Shown here piece after piece: positions 19,613 through 28,703 of a stretch of DNA of 64,000 bases. The notes beneath the pieces were generated by a model that saw nothing but the letters and a program-made list of their open reading frames with translations, was not told where the DNA came from and searched no databases. The position numbers and the translations under genes were made by a program. Positions within the stretch are counted from its first letter, which is position 1. The number at the start of each line of letters is the position of its first letter. Source of the DNA: Snodgrassella sp. CFCC 13594 (GTDB lineage Bacteria > Pseudomonadota > Gammaproteobacteria > Burkholderiales > Neisseriaceae); the NCBI RefSeq assembly GCF_001590725.1, contig NZ_LQXR01000002.1, positions 186,001 to 250,000 of the forward strand, given 5' to 3'.

Positions 19613-19641
19613 TTGGATAAAATAAGTCTTTGTGTTATAGT
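19613..19641 (+). promoter_or_regulatory. Candidate promoter of the alpha operon
   Basis: TTGGAT (19613-19618), a 17-bp spacer and TATAGT (19636-19641) lie in the 56-bp gap between rpmJ and rpsM. The match is good and placed where the alpha operon promoter is expected. Confidence 0.6.
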
Positions 19642-19668
19642 GACGAACTTTTGCCCTGAGGAAAAAAT

Positions 19669-20031
19669 ATGGCTCGTATTGCAGGGGTAAATATCCCCAA
19701 CAACGCCCATATCGTAATTGGTCTCCAAGCCATTTATGGTATTGGTCCGTCTCGCGCCAAATTGATTTGCGAAGCTGCCGGTATTGTGCCGAGCACTAAA
19801 GTAAAAGATTTGGATGAGACTCAGCTGGATTCTTTGCGTGAGCAAGTCGCCCACTTTCATGTAGAAGGTGATTTGCGCCGTGAAGTGACCATGAACATCA
19901 AACGTTTGATGGACATGGGTTGTTACCGTGGCTTGCGCCACCGTCGCGGCTTGCCGTGTCGTGGTCAACGCACTCGCACCAATGCACGTACCCGTAAGGG
20001 TCCGCGTAAAGCGATTGCTGGCAAGAAATAA
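19669..20031 (+). CDS. rpsM: 30S ribosomal protein S13
   Basis: Head protein bridging to the 50S subunit. 120 residues, [12 protein letters not shown], with [17 protein letters not shown] and the basic C-terminal tail [17 protein letters not shown]. Confidence 0.98.
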   Translation: MARIAGVNIPNNAHIVIGLQAIYGIGPSRAKLICEAAGIVPSTKVKDLDETQLDSLREQVAHFHVEGDLRREVTMNIKRLMDMGCYRGLRHRRGLPCRGQRTRTNARTRKGPRKAIAGKK

Positions 20032-20048
20032 TTGTTTAAGGAATTAGA

Positions 20049-20441
20049 ATGGCTAAAGCAAACACAGCTCGTGTGCGCAAGAAAGTACGTAAATCCGTAA
20101 GTGAAGGTATTGTGCATGTACATGCATCATTCAACAATACCATCATTACCATCACCGATCGCCAAGGCAATGCATTATCTTGGGCTACCTCTGGCGGCGC
20201 TGGTTTTAAAGGTTCGCGTAAAAGCACACCATTTGCCGCACAGGTAGCGGCAGAAGCAGCTGGTAAAGTTGCCCAAGAGTATGGCGTGAAGAATTTGGAA
20301 GTTCGCATCAAAGGCCCGGGCCCCGGACGCGAATCTTCAGTACGTGCGCTCAACGCTCTTGGTTTTAAGATTACCAGCATTACAGACGTTACGCCGATAC
20401 CGCACAACGGTTGTCGTCCGCCTAAAAAACGTCGTATCTAA
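20049..20441 (+). CDS. rpsK: 30S ribosomal protein S11
   Basis: Platform protein. 130 residues with [20 protein letters not shown] and the [14 protein letters not shown] block; the end [11 protein letters not shown] is conserved. Confidence 0.98.
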   Translation: MAKANTARVRKKVRKSVSEGIVHVHASFNNTIITITDRQGNALSWATSGGAGFKGSRKSTPFAAQVAAEAAGKVAQEYGVKNLEVRIKGPGPGRESSVRALNALGFKITSITDVTPIPHNGCRPPKKRRI

Positions 20442-20458
20442 ACTAGGAGTATTCGAGT

Positions 20459-21079
20459 ATGGCACGTTATACCGGCCCGAAATGTAAACTGGCCCGTCGT
20501 GAGGGCACTGATTTGTTTCTGAAGAGCGCACGCCGCTCTTTGGATTCAAAATGTAAAATTGATACTGCTCCTGGTCAGCATGGCGCTAAAAAACCGCGCT
20601 TGTCTGGCTATGGTTTGCAGTTGCGCGAAAAGCAAAAAATTCGCCGTATTTATGGTGTGTTGGAACGTCAATTCCGCCGTTATTTTGCTGAAGCAGAACG
20701 TCGTAAAGGTTCGACTGGCGAGTTGTTGTTGCAATTGCTGGAATCTCGCTTGGACAATGTGGTTTACCGTATGGGCTTTGGTTCTACCCGTGCGGAAGCC
20801 CGTCAGTTGGTTTCGCACAAATCCATTACTGTAAATGGGCAACTCGTCAACATTCCTTCTTTCCAAGTGAAAGCGGGTGATGTGGTGGCTGTTCGTGAAA
20901 AAGCCAGGAAACAAGTACGTATTCAAGAAGCCATGGGCTTGGCTACTCAAATTGGTTTGCCGAGCTGGGTGTCTGTGGATGCCGACAAGTTTGAAGGTGT
21001 GTTTAAAAACATGCCTGATCGTGCTGAATTGAGTGGCGATATTAATGAACAGCTGGTGGTAGAGTTCTACTCTAAATAA
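20459..21079 (+). CDS. rpsD: 30S ribosomal protein S4
   Basis: Assembly initiator and, in E. coli, repressor of the alpha operon. 206 residues, [18 protein letters not shown], with an S4 RNA-binding domain around [20 protein letters not shown]. Confidence 0.98.
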   Translation: MARYTGPKCKLARREGTDLFLKSARRSLDSKCKIDTAPGQHGAKKPRLSGYGLQLREKQKIRRIYGVLERQFRRYFAEAERRKGSTGELLLQLLESRLDNVVYRMGFGSTRAEARQLVSHKSITVNGQLVNIPSFQVKAGDVVAVREKARKQVRIQEAMGLATQIGLPSWVSVDADKFEGVFKNMPDRAELSGDINEQLVVEFYSK

Positions 21080-21103
21080 CGCCAGTTAAATGAGGACAGT
21101 TAA

Positions 21104-22090
21104 ATGCAAAACACATCCGAATTTTTGAAACCGCGTCAAATCGACGTGGACACTTTGTCCGCTACTCGAGCCAAAGTGTCTATGGAGCCTTTTGAGCGAG
21201 GCTTCGGTCATACCTTGGGTAATGCTTTGCGTCGTATCTTACTGTCATCAATGAATGGTTATGCGCCAACTGAAGTTTCCATTGAAGGCGTGTTGCACGA
21301 ATACTCAACCTTGGACGGTGTTCAGGAAGATGTTGTTGATATCTTGCTGAACCTGAAAGGGGTGGTATTCAAGTTGCATGGCCGCCATGAAGTGACTTTG
21401 ACCTTGAAAAAATCCGGTGCTGGCGCTGTTACTGCTGCTGACATCGAGTTGCCCCATGATGTAGAGATTATTAATCCCGATCATGTAATTTGTCACCTAT
21501 CTGACAATGGCAATCTCCATATGGAAATTAAAGTGGAGCTGGGTCGTGGCTATCAATCTGTTGCAGGTCGTCGTCAGAAAGATGATCAAAACCGCATTGG
21601 GGCCATTCAGTTGGATGCAAGCTTTTCGCCCATCAGTCGTGTCAGCTTTGAAGTAGAACCCGCTCGTGTGGAGCAGCGCACCGATTTGGACTGTTTGGTT
21701 TTGGATATCGAAACCAATGGCGCCATTGATCCGGAAGAAGCTGTACGCAGTGCGGCACGCATTTTGATCGACCAAATGTCGATTTTTGCTGATTTGCAAG
21801 GTACACCGGTTGAGGTGGTAGAAGAAAAAGAGCCGCCTATCGACCCAATTCTGTTACGTCCTGTTGACGACTTGGAATTGACTGTGCGCTCAGCCAATTG
21901 CTTGAAAGCTGAAGACATTTACTACATTGGCGATTTGATCCAGCGTACTGAGACTGAGCTGTTAAAAACCCCGAACTTGGGGCGTAAGTCTCTGAATGAA
22001 ATCAAGGAAGTTTTGGCTTCTAAAGGTTTGACGTTGGGTTCAAAATTGGAAGCGTGGCCCCCGGCCAGCTTGGAAAAGCCACAAGTTTGA
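21104..22090 (+). CDS. rpoA: RNA polymerase alpha subunit
   Basis: 328 residues. The N-terminal dimerisation domain contains [19 protein letters not shown]; the C-terminal domain (from about residue 245) contains [20 protein letters not shown] and [16 protein letters not shown], which contact UP elements and activators. Intact. Confidence 0.99.
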   Translation: MQNTSEFLKPRQIDVDTLSATRAKVSMEPFERGFGHTLGNALRRILLSSMNGYAPTEVSIEGVLHEYSTLDGVQEDVVDILLNLKGVVFKLHGRHEVTLTLKKSGAGAVTAADIELPHDVEIINPDHVICHLSDNGNLHMEIKVELGRGYQSVAGRRQKDDQNRIGAIQLDASFSPISRVSFEVEPARVEQRTDLDCLVLDIETNGAIDPEEAVRSAARILIDQMSIFADLQGTPVEVVEEKEPPIDPILLRPVDDLELTVRSANCLKAEDIYYIGDLIQRTETELLKTPNLGRKSLNEIKEVLASKGLTLGSKLEAWPPASLEKPQV

Positions 22091-22108
22091 TGATTAAAGG
22101 ATAATGAC

Positions 22109-22492
22109 ATGCGTCATCGTAATGGTAACCGCAAATTAAACCGCACCAGCAGCCACCGTGCTGCCATGTTGCGTAACATGGCCAACTCTTTGTTGACCCA
22201 TGAAACCATTGTAACCACTTTGCCCAAAGCGAAAGAGTTGCGTCGTGTGGTTGAACCCCTGATTACTTTGGGTAAAAAACCATCTTTGGCTAACCGTCGC
22301 CTGGCATTTGACCGTACCCGTGATCGTGATGTGGTGGTTAAATTGTTTGACGAATTGGGTGGCCGTTTTGCGGCACGCAATGGTGGTTATATTCGTATTT
22401 TGAAATATGGTTTCCGTCAAGGCGACAATGCACCGTTGGCTTTGGTTGAGTTGGTGGACAAGGCTCCGGAAGCAGAAGAAGCTGCTGAGTAA
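22109..22492 (+). CDS. rplQ: 50S ribosomal protein L17
   Basis: Last gene of the ribosomal block. 127 residues, [17 protein letters not shown], with an acidic tail. A strong terminator follows 16 bp after the stop. Confidence 0.98.
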   Translation: MRHRNGNRKLNRTSSHRAAMLRNMANSLLTHETIVTTLPKAKELRRVVEPLITLGKKPSLANRRLAFDRTRDRDVVVKLFDELGGRFAARNGGYIRILKYGFRQGDNAPLALVELVDKAPEAEEAAE

Positions 22493-22508
22493 TTTAAATG
22501 CTTCGATA

Positions 22509-22540
22509 AGCCAGCCTGATTTTGGGCTGGCTTTTTCTTT
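22509..22540 (+). terminator. Intrinsic terminator of the ribosomal block
   Basis: AGCCAGCC (22509-22516) pairs perfectly with GGCTGGCT (22525-22532), followed by TTTTCTTT. Confidence 0.9.
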
Positions 22541-22551
22541 GTATTGTGGTC

Positions 22552-22563
22552 AGGCTGCCTGAA
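22552..22563 (+). repeat. DNA uptake sequence downstream of rplQ
   Basis: Perfect plus-strand copy between the rplQ terminator and the next gene. Confidence 0.85.
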
Positions 22564-22612
22564 GTGTTGGTGTTGCGTATAATGCATCTTCATTGTATGA
22601 AAGGTGACGAAC

Positions 22613-23026
22613 ATGAATAAAGCCCGTATTTTGCTGTGTATTTTTTGTTTGACGTTTGCTTTTTCCGCATTTGCTGCTCGGATAATTCCCACCAATATGC
22701 AAGTTGCGGTTTTAAAGTCCGCATCGGGTAATCAAGTGGTTTTGGGTAATGATAAATGGTCGTGGTTGAAAGTACTGACGTTGGGTTGGCTTGATGGCTC
22801 GAAAGCTTATGATTTAAATGCCAGCGTGCGTGTGCGTAATCAAAATAATTTGTTTGTGACTTATGGCCAGCTGCCCCGGTTTGCTGGCGAAGCAGTGGCG
22901 GTTCGCTTTAATACAGCCAACTCAGGCATAGATGAAATTTGGATTTTAACACCGCAAGAGCGTGAGCAATTGGCCCAACGGGCTGAACGCATGCGAGCAC
23001 GGATGCAACAATTACAGAATCAATAA
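22613..23026 (+). CDS. Small exported protein of unknown function
   Basis: 137 residues from ATG 22613, preceded by AAAGGTGA. A clear signal peptide (MNKARILLCIFCLTFAFSAFA) would be cleaved after AFA; my reading stops short of quoting all of the region that follows. The mature part is about 115 residues without cysteines, contains KVLTLGWLDGSKAYDL, and ends in a charged, probably helical tail rich in Arg, Gln and Glu. I do not recognise the family. It ends 3 nt before miaB, so the two are probably co-transcribed. The destination is periplasm or outer membrane. Confidence 0.75.
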   Translation: MNKARILLCIFCLTFAFSAFAARIIPTNMQVAVLKSASGNQVVLGNDKWSWLKVLTLGWLDGSKAYDLNASVRVRNQNNLFVTYGQLPRFAGEAVAVRFNTANSGIDEIWILTPQEREQLAQRAERMRARMQQLQNQ

Positions 23027-23029
23027 TTC

Positions 23030-24358
23030 ATGAAAAAAGTTTTTATACGCACATTTGGCTGTCAGATGAATGAATATGACAGCGATAAAATGCTTTCTGT
23101 TTTGGCAGAAGGTGATGATTTGCAACGCACGGACAACGTTGAAGATGCTGATATTATTCTATTCAATACCTGCTCCGTGCGTGAAAAGGCGCAAGAGAAG
23201 GTGTTTTCTGATTTGGGCCGTGTTCGACCGCTTAAGGCCAAAAATCCCAATTTGATTATTGGTGTGGGCGGTTGTGTGGCTTCTCAAGAAGGGGACGCCA
23301 TTGTCAAACGGGCGCCTTATGTGGATGTTGTTTTTGGACCACAGACCTTGCATCGGTTGCCGCAATTGATTGCCGATAAAGAGACTACGGGCCTTTCACA
23401 GGTTGATATTTCCTTCCCTGAAATCGAAAAATTCGATCACCTGCCACCTGCTCGAGTGGAAGGGGGCGCCGCTTTTGTATCCATTATGGAAGGCTGTTCC
23501 AAATATTGTAGTTTTTGTGTCGTGCCCTATACCCGTGGCGAGGAATTTTCACGCCCTTTGAATGATGTGCTTACTGAAATTGCCAACTTGGCTCAGCAAG
23601 GTGTCAAAGAAATCAATTTACTCGGCCAAAATGTAAATGCCTATCGTGGTGATATGGGTAATGGTGAGCTGTGCGATTTTGCCACCTTGTTGCGTATCGT
23701 GCATGAAATCCCGGGCATTGAGCGGATGCGTTTTACGACTAGCCATCCTCGAGAGTTTTCTGATGCCATTATTGAGTGTTACCGCGATTTGCCTAAGCTG
23801 GTTTCACACCTGCACTTACCCGTGCAATCAGGCTCTGATCGGGTGTTGAGTGCCATGAAACGTGGGTACACTGCTTTGGAATACAAACACATTATTCGCA
23901 AGCTGCGTGCGATTAGGCCCGAGTTGTGTTTGAGTTCAGATTTTATTGTTGGTTTCCCTGGTGAAACCGAACGTGAATTTGAACAAACTTTGAAGTTGGT
24001 TAGGGACGTGGCTTTTGATTTGAGTTTTGTGTTTATCTACAGCCCACGTCCTGGTACACCTGCAGCCAACTTACCTGATGATACTGCGCATGAAGAAAAG
24101 GTGCGGCGGCTGGAAGCTTTGAATGACATCATTGAAGCGGAAACAATGCGCATTAATCAAACCATGGTGGGCTCGGTACAGCGCTGCTTGGTGGAAGGCG
24201 TATCCAAAAAAGACCCCACCCAATTGCAGGCGCGCACTGCCAACAATCGTGTGGTAAATTTCACTGGCCAGCCAAGGCTCATCAATCAAATGGTGGATTT
24301 GACCATTACCGCCGCACATACTTTTTCGTTGCGTGGTGATATGGTGCTGGCCGATTAA
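23030..24358 (+). CDS. miaB: tRNA-2-methylthio-N6-dimethylallyladenosine synthase
   Basis: Radical-SAM methylthiotransferase converting i6A37 to ms2i6A37 in tRNAs reading UNN codons. Domains in order: UPF0004 N-terminal domain with cysteines C10, C46-region (NTCSVR) and the VGGCV box; radical SAM core with C156, C160 and C163 (CSKYCSFC); C-terminal TRAM domain. 442 residues, intact. The start [19 protein letters not shown] is family-typical. Confidence 0.97.
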   Translation: MKKVFIRTFGCQMNEYDSDKMLSVLAEGDDLQRTDNVEDADIILFNTCSVREKAQEKVFSDLGRVRPLKAKNPNLIIGVGGCVASQEGDAIVKRAPYVDVVFGPQTLHRLPQLIADKETTGLSQVDISFPEIEKFDHLPPARVEGGAAFVSIMEGCSKYCSFCVVPYTRGEEFSRPLNDVLTEIANLAQQGVKEINLLGQNVNAYRGDMGNGELCDFATLLRIVHEIPGIERMRFTTSHPREFSDAIIECYRDLPKLVSHLHLPVQSGSDRVLSAMKRGYTALEYKHIIRKLRAIRPELCLSSDFIVGFPGETEREFEQTLKLVRDVAFDLSFVFIYSPRPGTPAANLPDDTAHEEKVRRLEALNDIIEAETMRINQTMVGSVQRCLVEGVSKKDPTQLQARTANNRVVNFTGQPRLINQMVDLTITAAHTFSLRGDMVLAD

Positions 24359-24360
24359 CC

Positions 24361-24372
24361 TTCAGGCAGCCT
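24361..24372 (-). repeat. DNA uptake sequence after miaB
   Basis: Perfect copy lying between the miaB stop and its terminator, but not part of the hairpin. Confidence 0.85.
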
Positions 24373-24387
24373 AACTACCCTCTTTGC

Positions 24388-24413
24388 ATCCCAGCCATTG
24401 GCTGGGATTTTTG
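24388..24413 (+). terminator. Intrinsic terminator of miaB
   Basis: ATCCCAGCC (24388-24396) pairs with GGCTGGGAT (24400-24408) around a 3-nt loop, followed by TTTT. Confidence 0.85.
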
Positions 24414-24474
24414 CGTTTCCGGCGATGCCATTATTGCATTGCAAAACAAAATGTAATGACTGAAACAATCGCTT

Positions 24475-24480
24475 TATAAT
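24475..24480 (+). promoter_or_regulatory. -10 box upstream of the purine permease
   Basis: Perfect TATAAT 38 bp before the ATG; the -35 position reads only TGTAAT, so an activator or a weak promoter is possible. Confidence 0.4.
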
Positions 24481-24517
24481 AACTCGTCATTTTGCACACA
24501 CATTCAAGGGAGCGGTT

Positions 24518-25831
24518 ATGAGTGCAGCGGATTCGTCCTTTTTGGATCGATTTTTTAAAATAAGAGAGAACGGCAGCAGCGTCCGTACCGAAGTTTTGGC
24601 TGGTCTCACCACTTTTTTGGCCATGAGCTATATTATCGTGGTGAACCCCACCATTCTGCATGAGGCGGGGATGGATTTTGGGGCTGTGTTCGTGGCTACC
24701 TGTATTGCGTCTGCTATTGGTTGCATGATGATGGGCCTGATTGCCAACTACCCCATCGCTTTGGCTCCGGGCATGGGACTGAATGCTTATTTCACCTATG
24801 CGGTTGTCAAAGGCATGGGCATCCCTTGGCAAGTTGCATTGGGGGCGGTATTTGTTTCCGGTGTAATTTTCGTGGCACTGAGTTTTTGGAAAGTGCGTGA
24901 GGCCATTGTTAATGCCATTCCGATGTCGCTTAAACTGTCGATTACCGCTGGTATTGGCTTGTTTCTGGCCTTGATTGCTTTGAAAAATGCAGGCATTGTG
25001 GTCGCCAATCCAGCCACTTATGTTGGTTTGGGTGATTTGCATGCCCCGCAAGCACTGATGGCTTTTTTGGGTTTTTTCATGATTGTGGTATTGAATCACT
25101 ATCGTGTTCGCGGCGCCATCATCATCAGTATTTTGGTGGTAACCATTTTGGCTTCGGTATTGGGCTTCAATGAGTTTCGTGGGGTTTATGGTGCAGTACC
25201 TTCATTGGCACCCACTTTCATGCAATTGGATTTTCATGATTTATTCACTGCTGGTATGGTGGGCGTGATCTTCGTATTTTTTTTCGTCGACTTGTTTGAT
25301 AGTACGGGTACCCTTGTGGGCGTGGCGCACCGAGCTGGGTTGTTGGTAGACGGTAAATTGCCGCGCCTGAAAAAAGCCTTGTTTGCTGACTCCACCGCCA
25401 TTGTGGCTGGTGCTGGGTTGGGTACTTCTTCTACAACGGCATATATTGAATCGGCAGCTGGTGTGTCTGCTGGTGGTAAAACAGGGCTGACTGCGGTGGT
25501 AGTGGGTGTGCTGATGCTGTTGAGCCTATGGTTTTCGCCATTGGCTTCCAGTGTGCCTGCGTATGCCACTGCGCCCGCTTTGTTGTATGTGGGCGTATTG
25601 ATGATTCGCGGCTTGGCCGAAATTGATTGGGATGACATCACCGAAGCAGCACCGGCATTCATGACGGCGATTTTTATGCCGTTTGCCTATTCCATTGCCG
25701 ATGGCATTGCCATGGGGTTCATTAGTTATGCGGTCATCAAACTCTTTTGCGGTAAAGCCAAGGAAGTGCCGTATATGATTTGGATTATTGCATTGCTGTG
25801 GGCCGCCAAATTTGCGTGGATTGGCGCTTAA
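24518..25831 (+). CDS. NCS2/AzgA-type purine (guanine/hypoxanthine/adenine) permease
   Basis: Proton-coupled nucleobase importer in the inner membrane. 437 residues with about 12-14 hydrophobic segments. Typical AzgA-like features are TEVLAGLTTFLAMSYIIVVN near the N-terminus, APGMGLNAYFTYAV, and the FVDLFDSTGTLVG and GLGTSSTTAYIES blocks in the middle. GGGAGCGG precedes the ATG. It has its own promoter candidate and is closed by a terminator of inverted DUS. Substrate preference among purines cannot be told from sequence by eye. Confidence 0.9.
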   Translation: MSAADSSFLDRFFKIRENGSSVRTEVLAGLTTFLAMSYIIVVNPTILHEAGMDFGAVFVATCIASAIGCMMMGLIANYPIALAPGMGLNAYFTYAVVKGMGIPWQVALGAVFVSGVIFVALSFWKVREAIVNAIPMSLKLSITAGIGLFLALIALKNAGIVVANPATYVGLGDLHAPQALMAFLGFFMIVVLNHYRVRGAIIISILVVTILASVLGFNEFRGVYGAVPSLAPTFMQLDFHDLFTAGMVGVIFVFFFVDLFDSTGTLVGVAHRAGLLVDGKLPRLKKALFADSTAIVAGAGLGTSSTTAYIESAAGVSAGGKTGLTAVVVGVLMLLSLWFSPLASSVPAYATAPALLYVGVLMIRGLAEIDWDDITEAAPAFMTAIFMPFAYSIADGIAMGFISYAVIKLFCGKAKEVPYMIWIIALLWAAKFAWIGA

Positions 25832-25848
25832 GTTTAACTTTGATGGTT

Positions 25849-25894
25849 TTCAGGCAGCCTGTGCAGCATACATGCAGGCTGCCTGAATGTTTTT
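25849..25894 (+). terminator. Terminator built from an inverted pair of DNA uptake sequences
   Basis: TTCAGGCAGCCTG (25849-25861) and CAGGCTGCCTGAA (25875-25887) form a perfect 13-bp stem with a 13-nt loop, followed by TGTTTTT. Both arms are complete DUS, a known Neisseriaceae way of using uptake sequences as terminators. Confidence 0.85.
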
Positions 25895-25902
25895 GGACGG
25901 CT

Positions 25903-25911
25903 TGGTATAAT
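25903..25911 (+). promoter_or_regulatory. Extended -10 promoter of the carbonic anhydrase gene
   Basis: TGGTATAAT is a perfect extended -10 element 43 bp before the start; there is no recognisable -35, as is usual for such promoters. Confidence 0.5.
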
Positions 25912-25954
25912 GGAAAACAGTGGCAATCGCACCACAACAAAAAGGAACACACAC

Positions 25955-26527
25955 ATGTCAGTGATGAATGAAATTTTAGACTTCAATAATCAATTTGTTG
26001 AGGCGGGTGAATATGAGCAGTTTTTTACTGATAAATACCCCGAAAAGCAGTTGGCTATTGTGTCTTGCATGGATGCGCGCATCTTAGATTTATTGCCGCG
26101 GGCACTGGGTTTGAAAAATGGTGATGCCAAACTGATTAAAAATGCCGGTGCTCTGGTCACCCACCCTTGGGGGTCGGTGATGCGCTCTTTGCTGGTGGCT
26201 GTATTTGAATTGAAAGTCACCGAAATCATGGTGATTGGTCATTACGACTGCGGCATGCAAGGCTTACATGCGCCAGATATGCTTAACCGCATGCGCGCTA
26301 AAGGCATCAGTGATGAGCGCATTGATGTCCTAGAGAATGCGGGCATTGATTTGGATAAGTGGTTAACAGGTTTTTCTCGTGTCGAAGACGCGGTATGCCA
26401 CTCAGTCAACATGATACGCAAACACCCGCTAATGCCCGCCAACATCAAAGTACACGGCTTGGTGATTCACCCCACTACTGGTCAATTGACGGTAGTGATT
26501 GATGGCAATCAGGAACGTGCTGAATGA
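25955..26527 (+). CDS. Beta-class carbonic anhydrase
   Basis: Zinc enzyme interconverting CO2 and bicarbonate in the cytoplasm. 190 residues from ATG 25955, which has AAGGA 8 nt upstream; the frame is open from 25910. Zinc ligands and the catalytic dyad are visible: C38, D40 and R42 in SCMDARILD, and H96 and C99 in GHYDCGM. The short length and the [14 protein letters not shown] segment suggest the compact type of beta-CA. Its stop overlaps the nadD start (ATGA). Confidence 0.92.
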   Translation: MSVMNEILDFNNQFVEAGEYEQFFTDKYPEKQLAIVSCMDARILDLLPRALGLKNGDAKLIKNAGALVTHPWGSVMRSLLVAVFELKVTEIMVIGHYDCGMQGLHAPDMLNRMRAKGISDERIDVLENAGIDLDKWLTGFSRVEDAVCHSVNMIRKHPLMPANIKVHGLVIHPTTGQLTVVIDGNQERAE

Positions 26528-27167
26528 AACGCGTGGGCTTGTTTGGCGGTACTTTTGATCCGATACACAATGGTCATTTGCACATTGCGCGTGCTTGCGC
26601 CGATGAACTGGCGTTGGACGTGGTGATTTTTATTCCGGCTGGGGATCCGTATCACAAAGACCAGCCACTGGCACGCCAGCGGCACAGCGCTTGGCTATGG
26701 TGGAATTGGCTATTGCCGATGAGCCGCGTTTTGCTGCCTCAGATTGCGACATGGTACGCATCGGCGCCACTTATACGTTTGATACTGTTTCTATTTTTCG
26801 TCAAGCCTATCCGCAGGCGCAATTGTGGTGGCTGATGGGTATGGACTCGCTGCTGCACATTCACCAGTGGCAGCGTTATCAGGCTTTGTTGCAGCAAGCC
26901 AATTTTGCGGTGGCGCCGCGCGGTGAAGGGCGATTGGCTGCCGTGGCGCCGGCGGTACAGCAATGGTTGCCTGAAGCATTGGCCAAAGCAGTGCGGCAGC
27001 CGCAAGGCCACGATGGTGGACGTTTACACTTACTGCAAACGCCTTATTGGCCGATTAGTTCAACTGAGATTCGGGCGCAATGTGGGCATGGTCGGGCTGG
27101 TGTGCAAGAGGTGTTGCCTGCCGCTGTGGCTGCTTATATCGCCAAAAACCATTTGTATCAGGCATAA
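26524..27167 (+). pseudogene. nadD: Nicotinate-nucleotide adenylyltransferase, frameshifted
   Basis: NadD makes nicotinate adenine dinucleotide, a step in NAD synthesis that is normally essential. The N-terminal part has the nucleotidyltransferase motif [12 protein letters not shown] and PYHKDQPLA; the frame is then lost. The other frame continues from about 26673 with [29 protein letters not shown] and the C-terminal ISSTEIRAQ motif to 27167. One extra A near 26673 (GGCACGCC read as GGCAACGCC) makes a normal protein of about 214 residues. Gene loss is unlikely for this function, so I treat it as a probable sequence error. It is followed, after a DUS, by rsfS, a common gene order. Confidence 0.9.
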
Positions 27168-27171
27168 TGCG

Positions 27172-27183
27172 TTCAGGCAGCCT
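27172..27183 (-). repeat. DNA uptake sequence between nadD and rsfS
   Basis: Perfect copy directly after the nadD stop, in the short nadD-rsfS gap. Confidence 0.85.
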
Positions 27184-27217
27184 GTAAAAATTTAATAATT
27201 AAGGATAAAAATTTAAC

Positions 27218-27607
27218 ATGACCGATCAGTATGCAGCCGATTTGGATAAGATGGTGGCCGTGGCCGTGAATGCGTTAGAAGATATTAAAGGCAAAGACAT
27301 TACTGTGCTGGATACCTCCGCGCAGACATCATTGTTTTCACGCATGATCATCGCCAGCGGTGACAGTACACGTCAAGTCAAAGCACTGGCCAATAATGTG
27401 GCAGTGGATTTGAAAGAAGCTGGTTTTGAAATTTTGAGTTCGGAAGGTTTGGACAGCAGTGAATGGGCGTTGGTGGATGCTGGTGACTTGGTGGTGCACG
27501 TGATGCAGCCGGCGGTGCGCGATTATTATGATATCGAGGCATTGTGGGGCGGCGAGAAACCTTCTTTCCATACCGGTGCCGCCAAACCTTGGCATGCTGC
27601 TGATTAA
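27218..27607 (+). CDS. rsfS: Ribosomal silencing factor RsfS
   Basis: Binds L14 and blocks subunit joining when nutrients are scarce. 129 residues; the DUF143 core is visible in ALEDIKGKDITVLDT, IASGDSTRQVKALANNV, and the C-terminal DAGDLVVHVMQPAVRDYYDIEALWG region (shown here in part). AAGGATA precedes the ATG. Adjacent to nadD and rlmH as in many bacteria. Confidence 0.96.
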   Translation: MTDQYAADLDKMVAVAVNALEDIKGKDITVLDTSAQTSLFSRMIIASGDSTRQVKALANNVAVDLKEAGFEILSSEGLDSSEWALVDAGDLVVHVMQPAVRDYYDIEALWGGEKPSFHTGAAKPWHAAD

Positions 27608-27622
27608 GAGCCGCGATCTACC

Positions 27623-28069
27623 ATGACCATTCGCCCGCTACACGCTGATGATTATGTCAACTGGCTGCCTTTGTGGCAGGGCTATTTGCAGTTTTATCAT
27701 GCAATACTGACCGCGGAGGTTACAACACAAACGTGGCAGCGGCTTACTGGTGCTGAGGCCAATATGCAGGCACTGGGTGCATTTGATGATGACGATGCAT
27801 TGTGTGGCTTTGCACACATTGTGCTGCATCCCAATACTTGGGATACTCGCCTGAGTTGTTATTTGGAAGATCTATATGTGGCCAAGTCTCAACGCGGAGG
27901 CGGAGTTGGACGCCGTTTGATTGAAGGCGTGTATGCGTTTGCCGAAGTGCGCCAATGTTGCCGCGTTTATTGGATGACGCAGGCAAGCAATGTGGTGGCG
28001 CAACGACTTTATGATCGGTTGGCGGATCGCACTGATTTCATCCAATATCGGGCAGACAGGCAAGCATGA
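27623..28069 (+). CDS. GNAT family N-acetyltransferase
   Basis: 148 residues with a GNAT fold. The acetyl-CoA pyrophosphate loop is visible as KSQRGGGVGRRLIEGVY, preceded by LEDLYVAKS and followed by RVYWMTQASN. The N-terminus TIRPLHADDYVNWLPLWQGY resembles small-molecule or aminoglycoside-type acetyltransferases, but no substrate can be assigned. Inserted between rsfS and rlmH; its stop overlaps the rlmH start (ATGA). Confidence 0.88.
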   Translation: MTIRPLHADDYVNWLPLWQGYLQFYHAILTAEVTTQTWQRLTGAEANMQALGAFDDDDALCGFAHIVLHPNTWDTRLSCYLEDLYVAKSQRGGGVGRRLIEGVYAFAEVRQCCRVYWMTQASNVVAQRLYDRLADRTDFIQYRADRQA

Positions 28070-28536
28070 ATATCACAGTTTTGGCGGTGGGTACCAAGAT
28101 GCCGCGTTGGGTAGATGAAGCGGTTGCCGATTATGCCAAACGCTTTGGTCGTGAGATCCAATTTCAACTCAAGGAAATCAAGCCGGAAAAGCGTGGATCG
28201 GGGGTGAATGCAGAGCAGGGCATGGCTGCAGAAGAGGCACGCATTATTGCGGCCATTCCGCCTAAAAATTTTTTGGTGGTGCTGGATGAGCATGGTAAGG
28301 CACCAACATCCATGGCGTTGGCTGATTGCTTGAATGAATGGCAGCGCAATGGTGATCATGTTTGCTTTGTGATTGGCGGGGCAGATGGTATGACGGCGGC
28401 GCTGAAAGCGCGAGCCAACATGATGATGCGGTTGTCTAGCCTCACCTTGCCTCATGGCATGGTGCGGGTATTATTGACTGAGCAATTGTATCGAGCTCAG
28501 TCGATTTTGCATCATCATCCCTATCATCGGGAGTAG
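28066..28536 (+). CDS. rlmH: 23S rRNA pseudouridine-1915 N3-methyltransferase
   Basis: SPOUT methyltransferase acting on the 70S ribosome at helix 69. 156 residues. The SAM-binding trefoil knot is seen in FLVVLDEHGK, CFVIGGADGM and the C-terminal LTLPHGMVRVLLTEQLYRA segment. Start ATG 28066 overlaps the previous stop. Confidence 0.96.
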   Translation: MNITVLAVGTKMPRWVDEAVADYAKRFGREIQFQLKEIKPEKRGSGVNAEQGMAAEEARIIAAIPPKNFLVVLDEHGKAPTSMALADCLNEWQRNGDHVCFVIGGADGMTAALKARANMMMRLSSLTLPHGMVRVLLTEQLYRAQSILHHHPYHRE

Positions 28537-28580
28537 TACGTTTGCCATCGAGGTGATGTTGCTTGAGTATGGAGGTATAC

Positions 28581-28613
28581 AGGCTGTCTGAATGGTTTCA
28601 GGCAGCCTTTTCT
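28581..28613 (+). terminator. Terminator of near-perfect inverted DUS after rlmH
   Basis: AGGCTGTCTGAA (one change from DUS, 28581-28592) pairs with a perfect TTCAGGCAGCCT (28597-28608) across a 4-nt loop and is followed by TTTCT. Confidence 0.75.
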
Positions 28614-28650
28614 ATCTCAGCAATGGTGTCCCCCCGTAATAAACTGAACT

Positions 28651-28659
28651 TGTTATAAT
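28651..28659 (+). promoter_or_regulatory. Extended -10 promoter of dxs
   Basis: TGTTATAAT, a perfect extended -10, lies 45 bp before the dxs ATG. A run of six C (28630-28635) lies at the -35 position. Confidence 0.55.
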
Positions 28660-28703
28660 GTCATCACTTAAGGCGACACCGCCCACATAAGAAAAGCCAC
28701 ACC

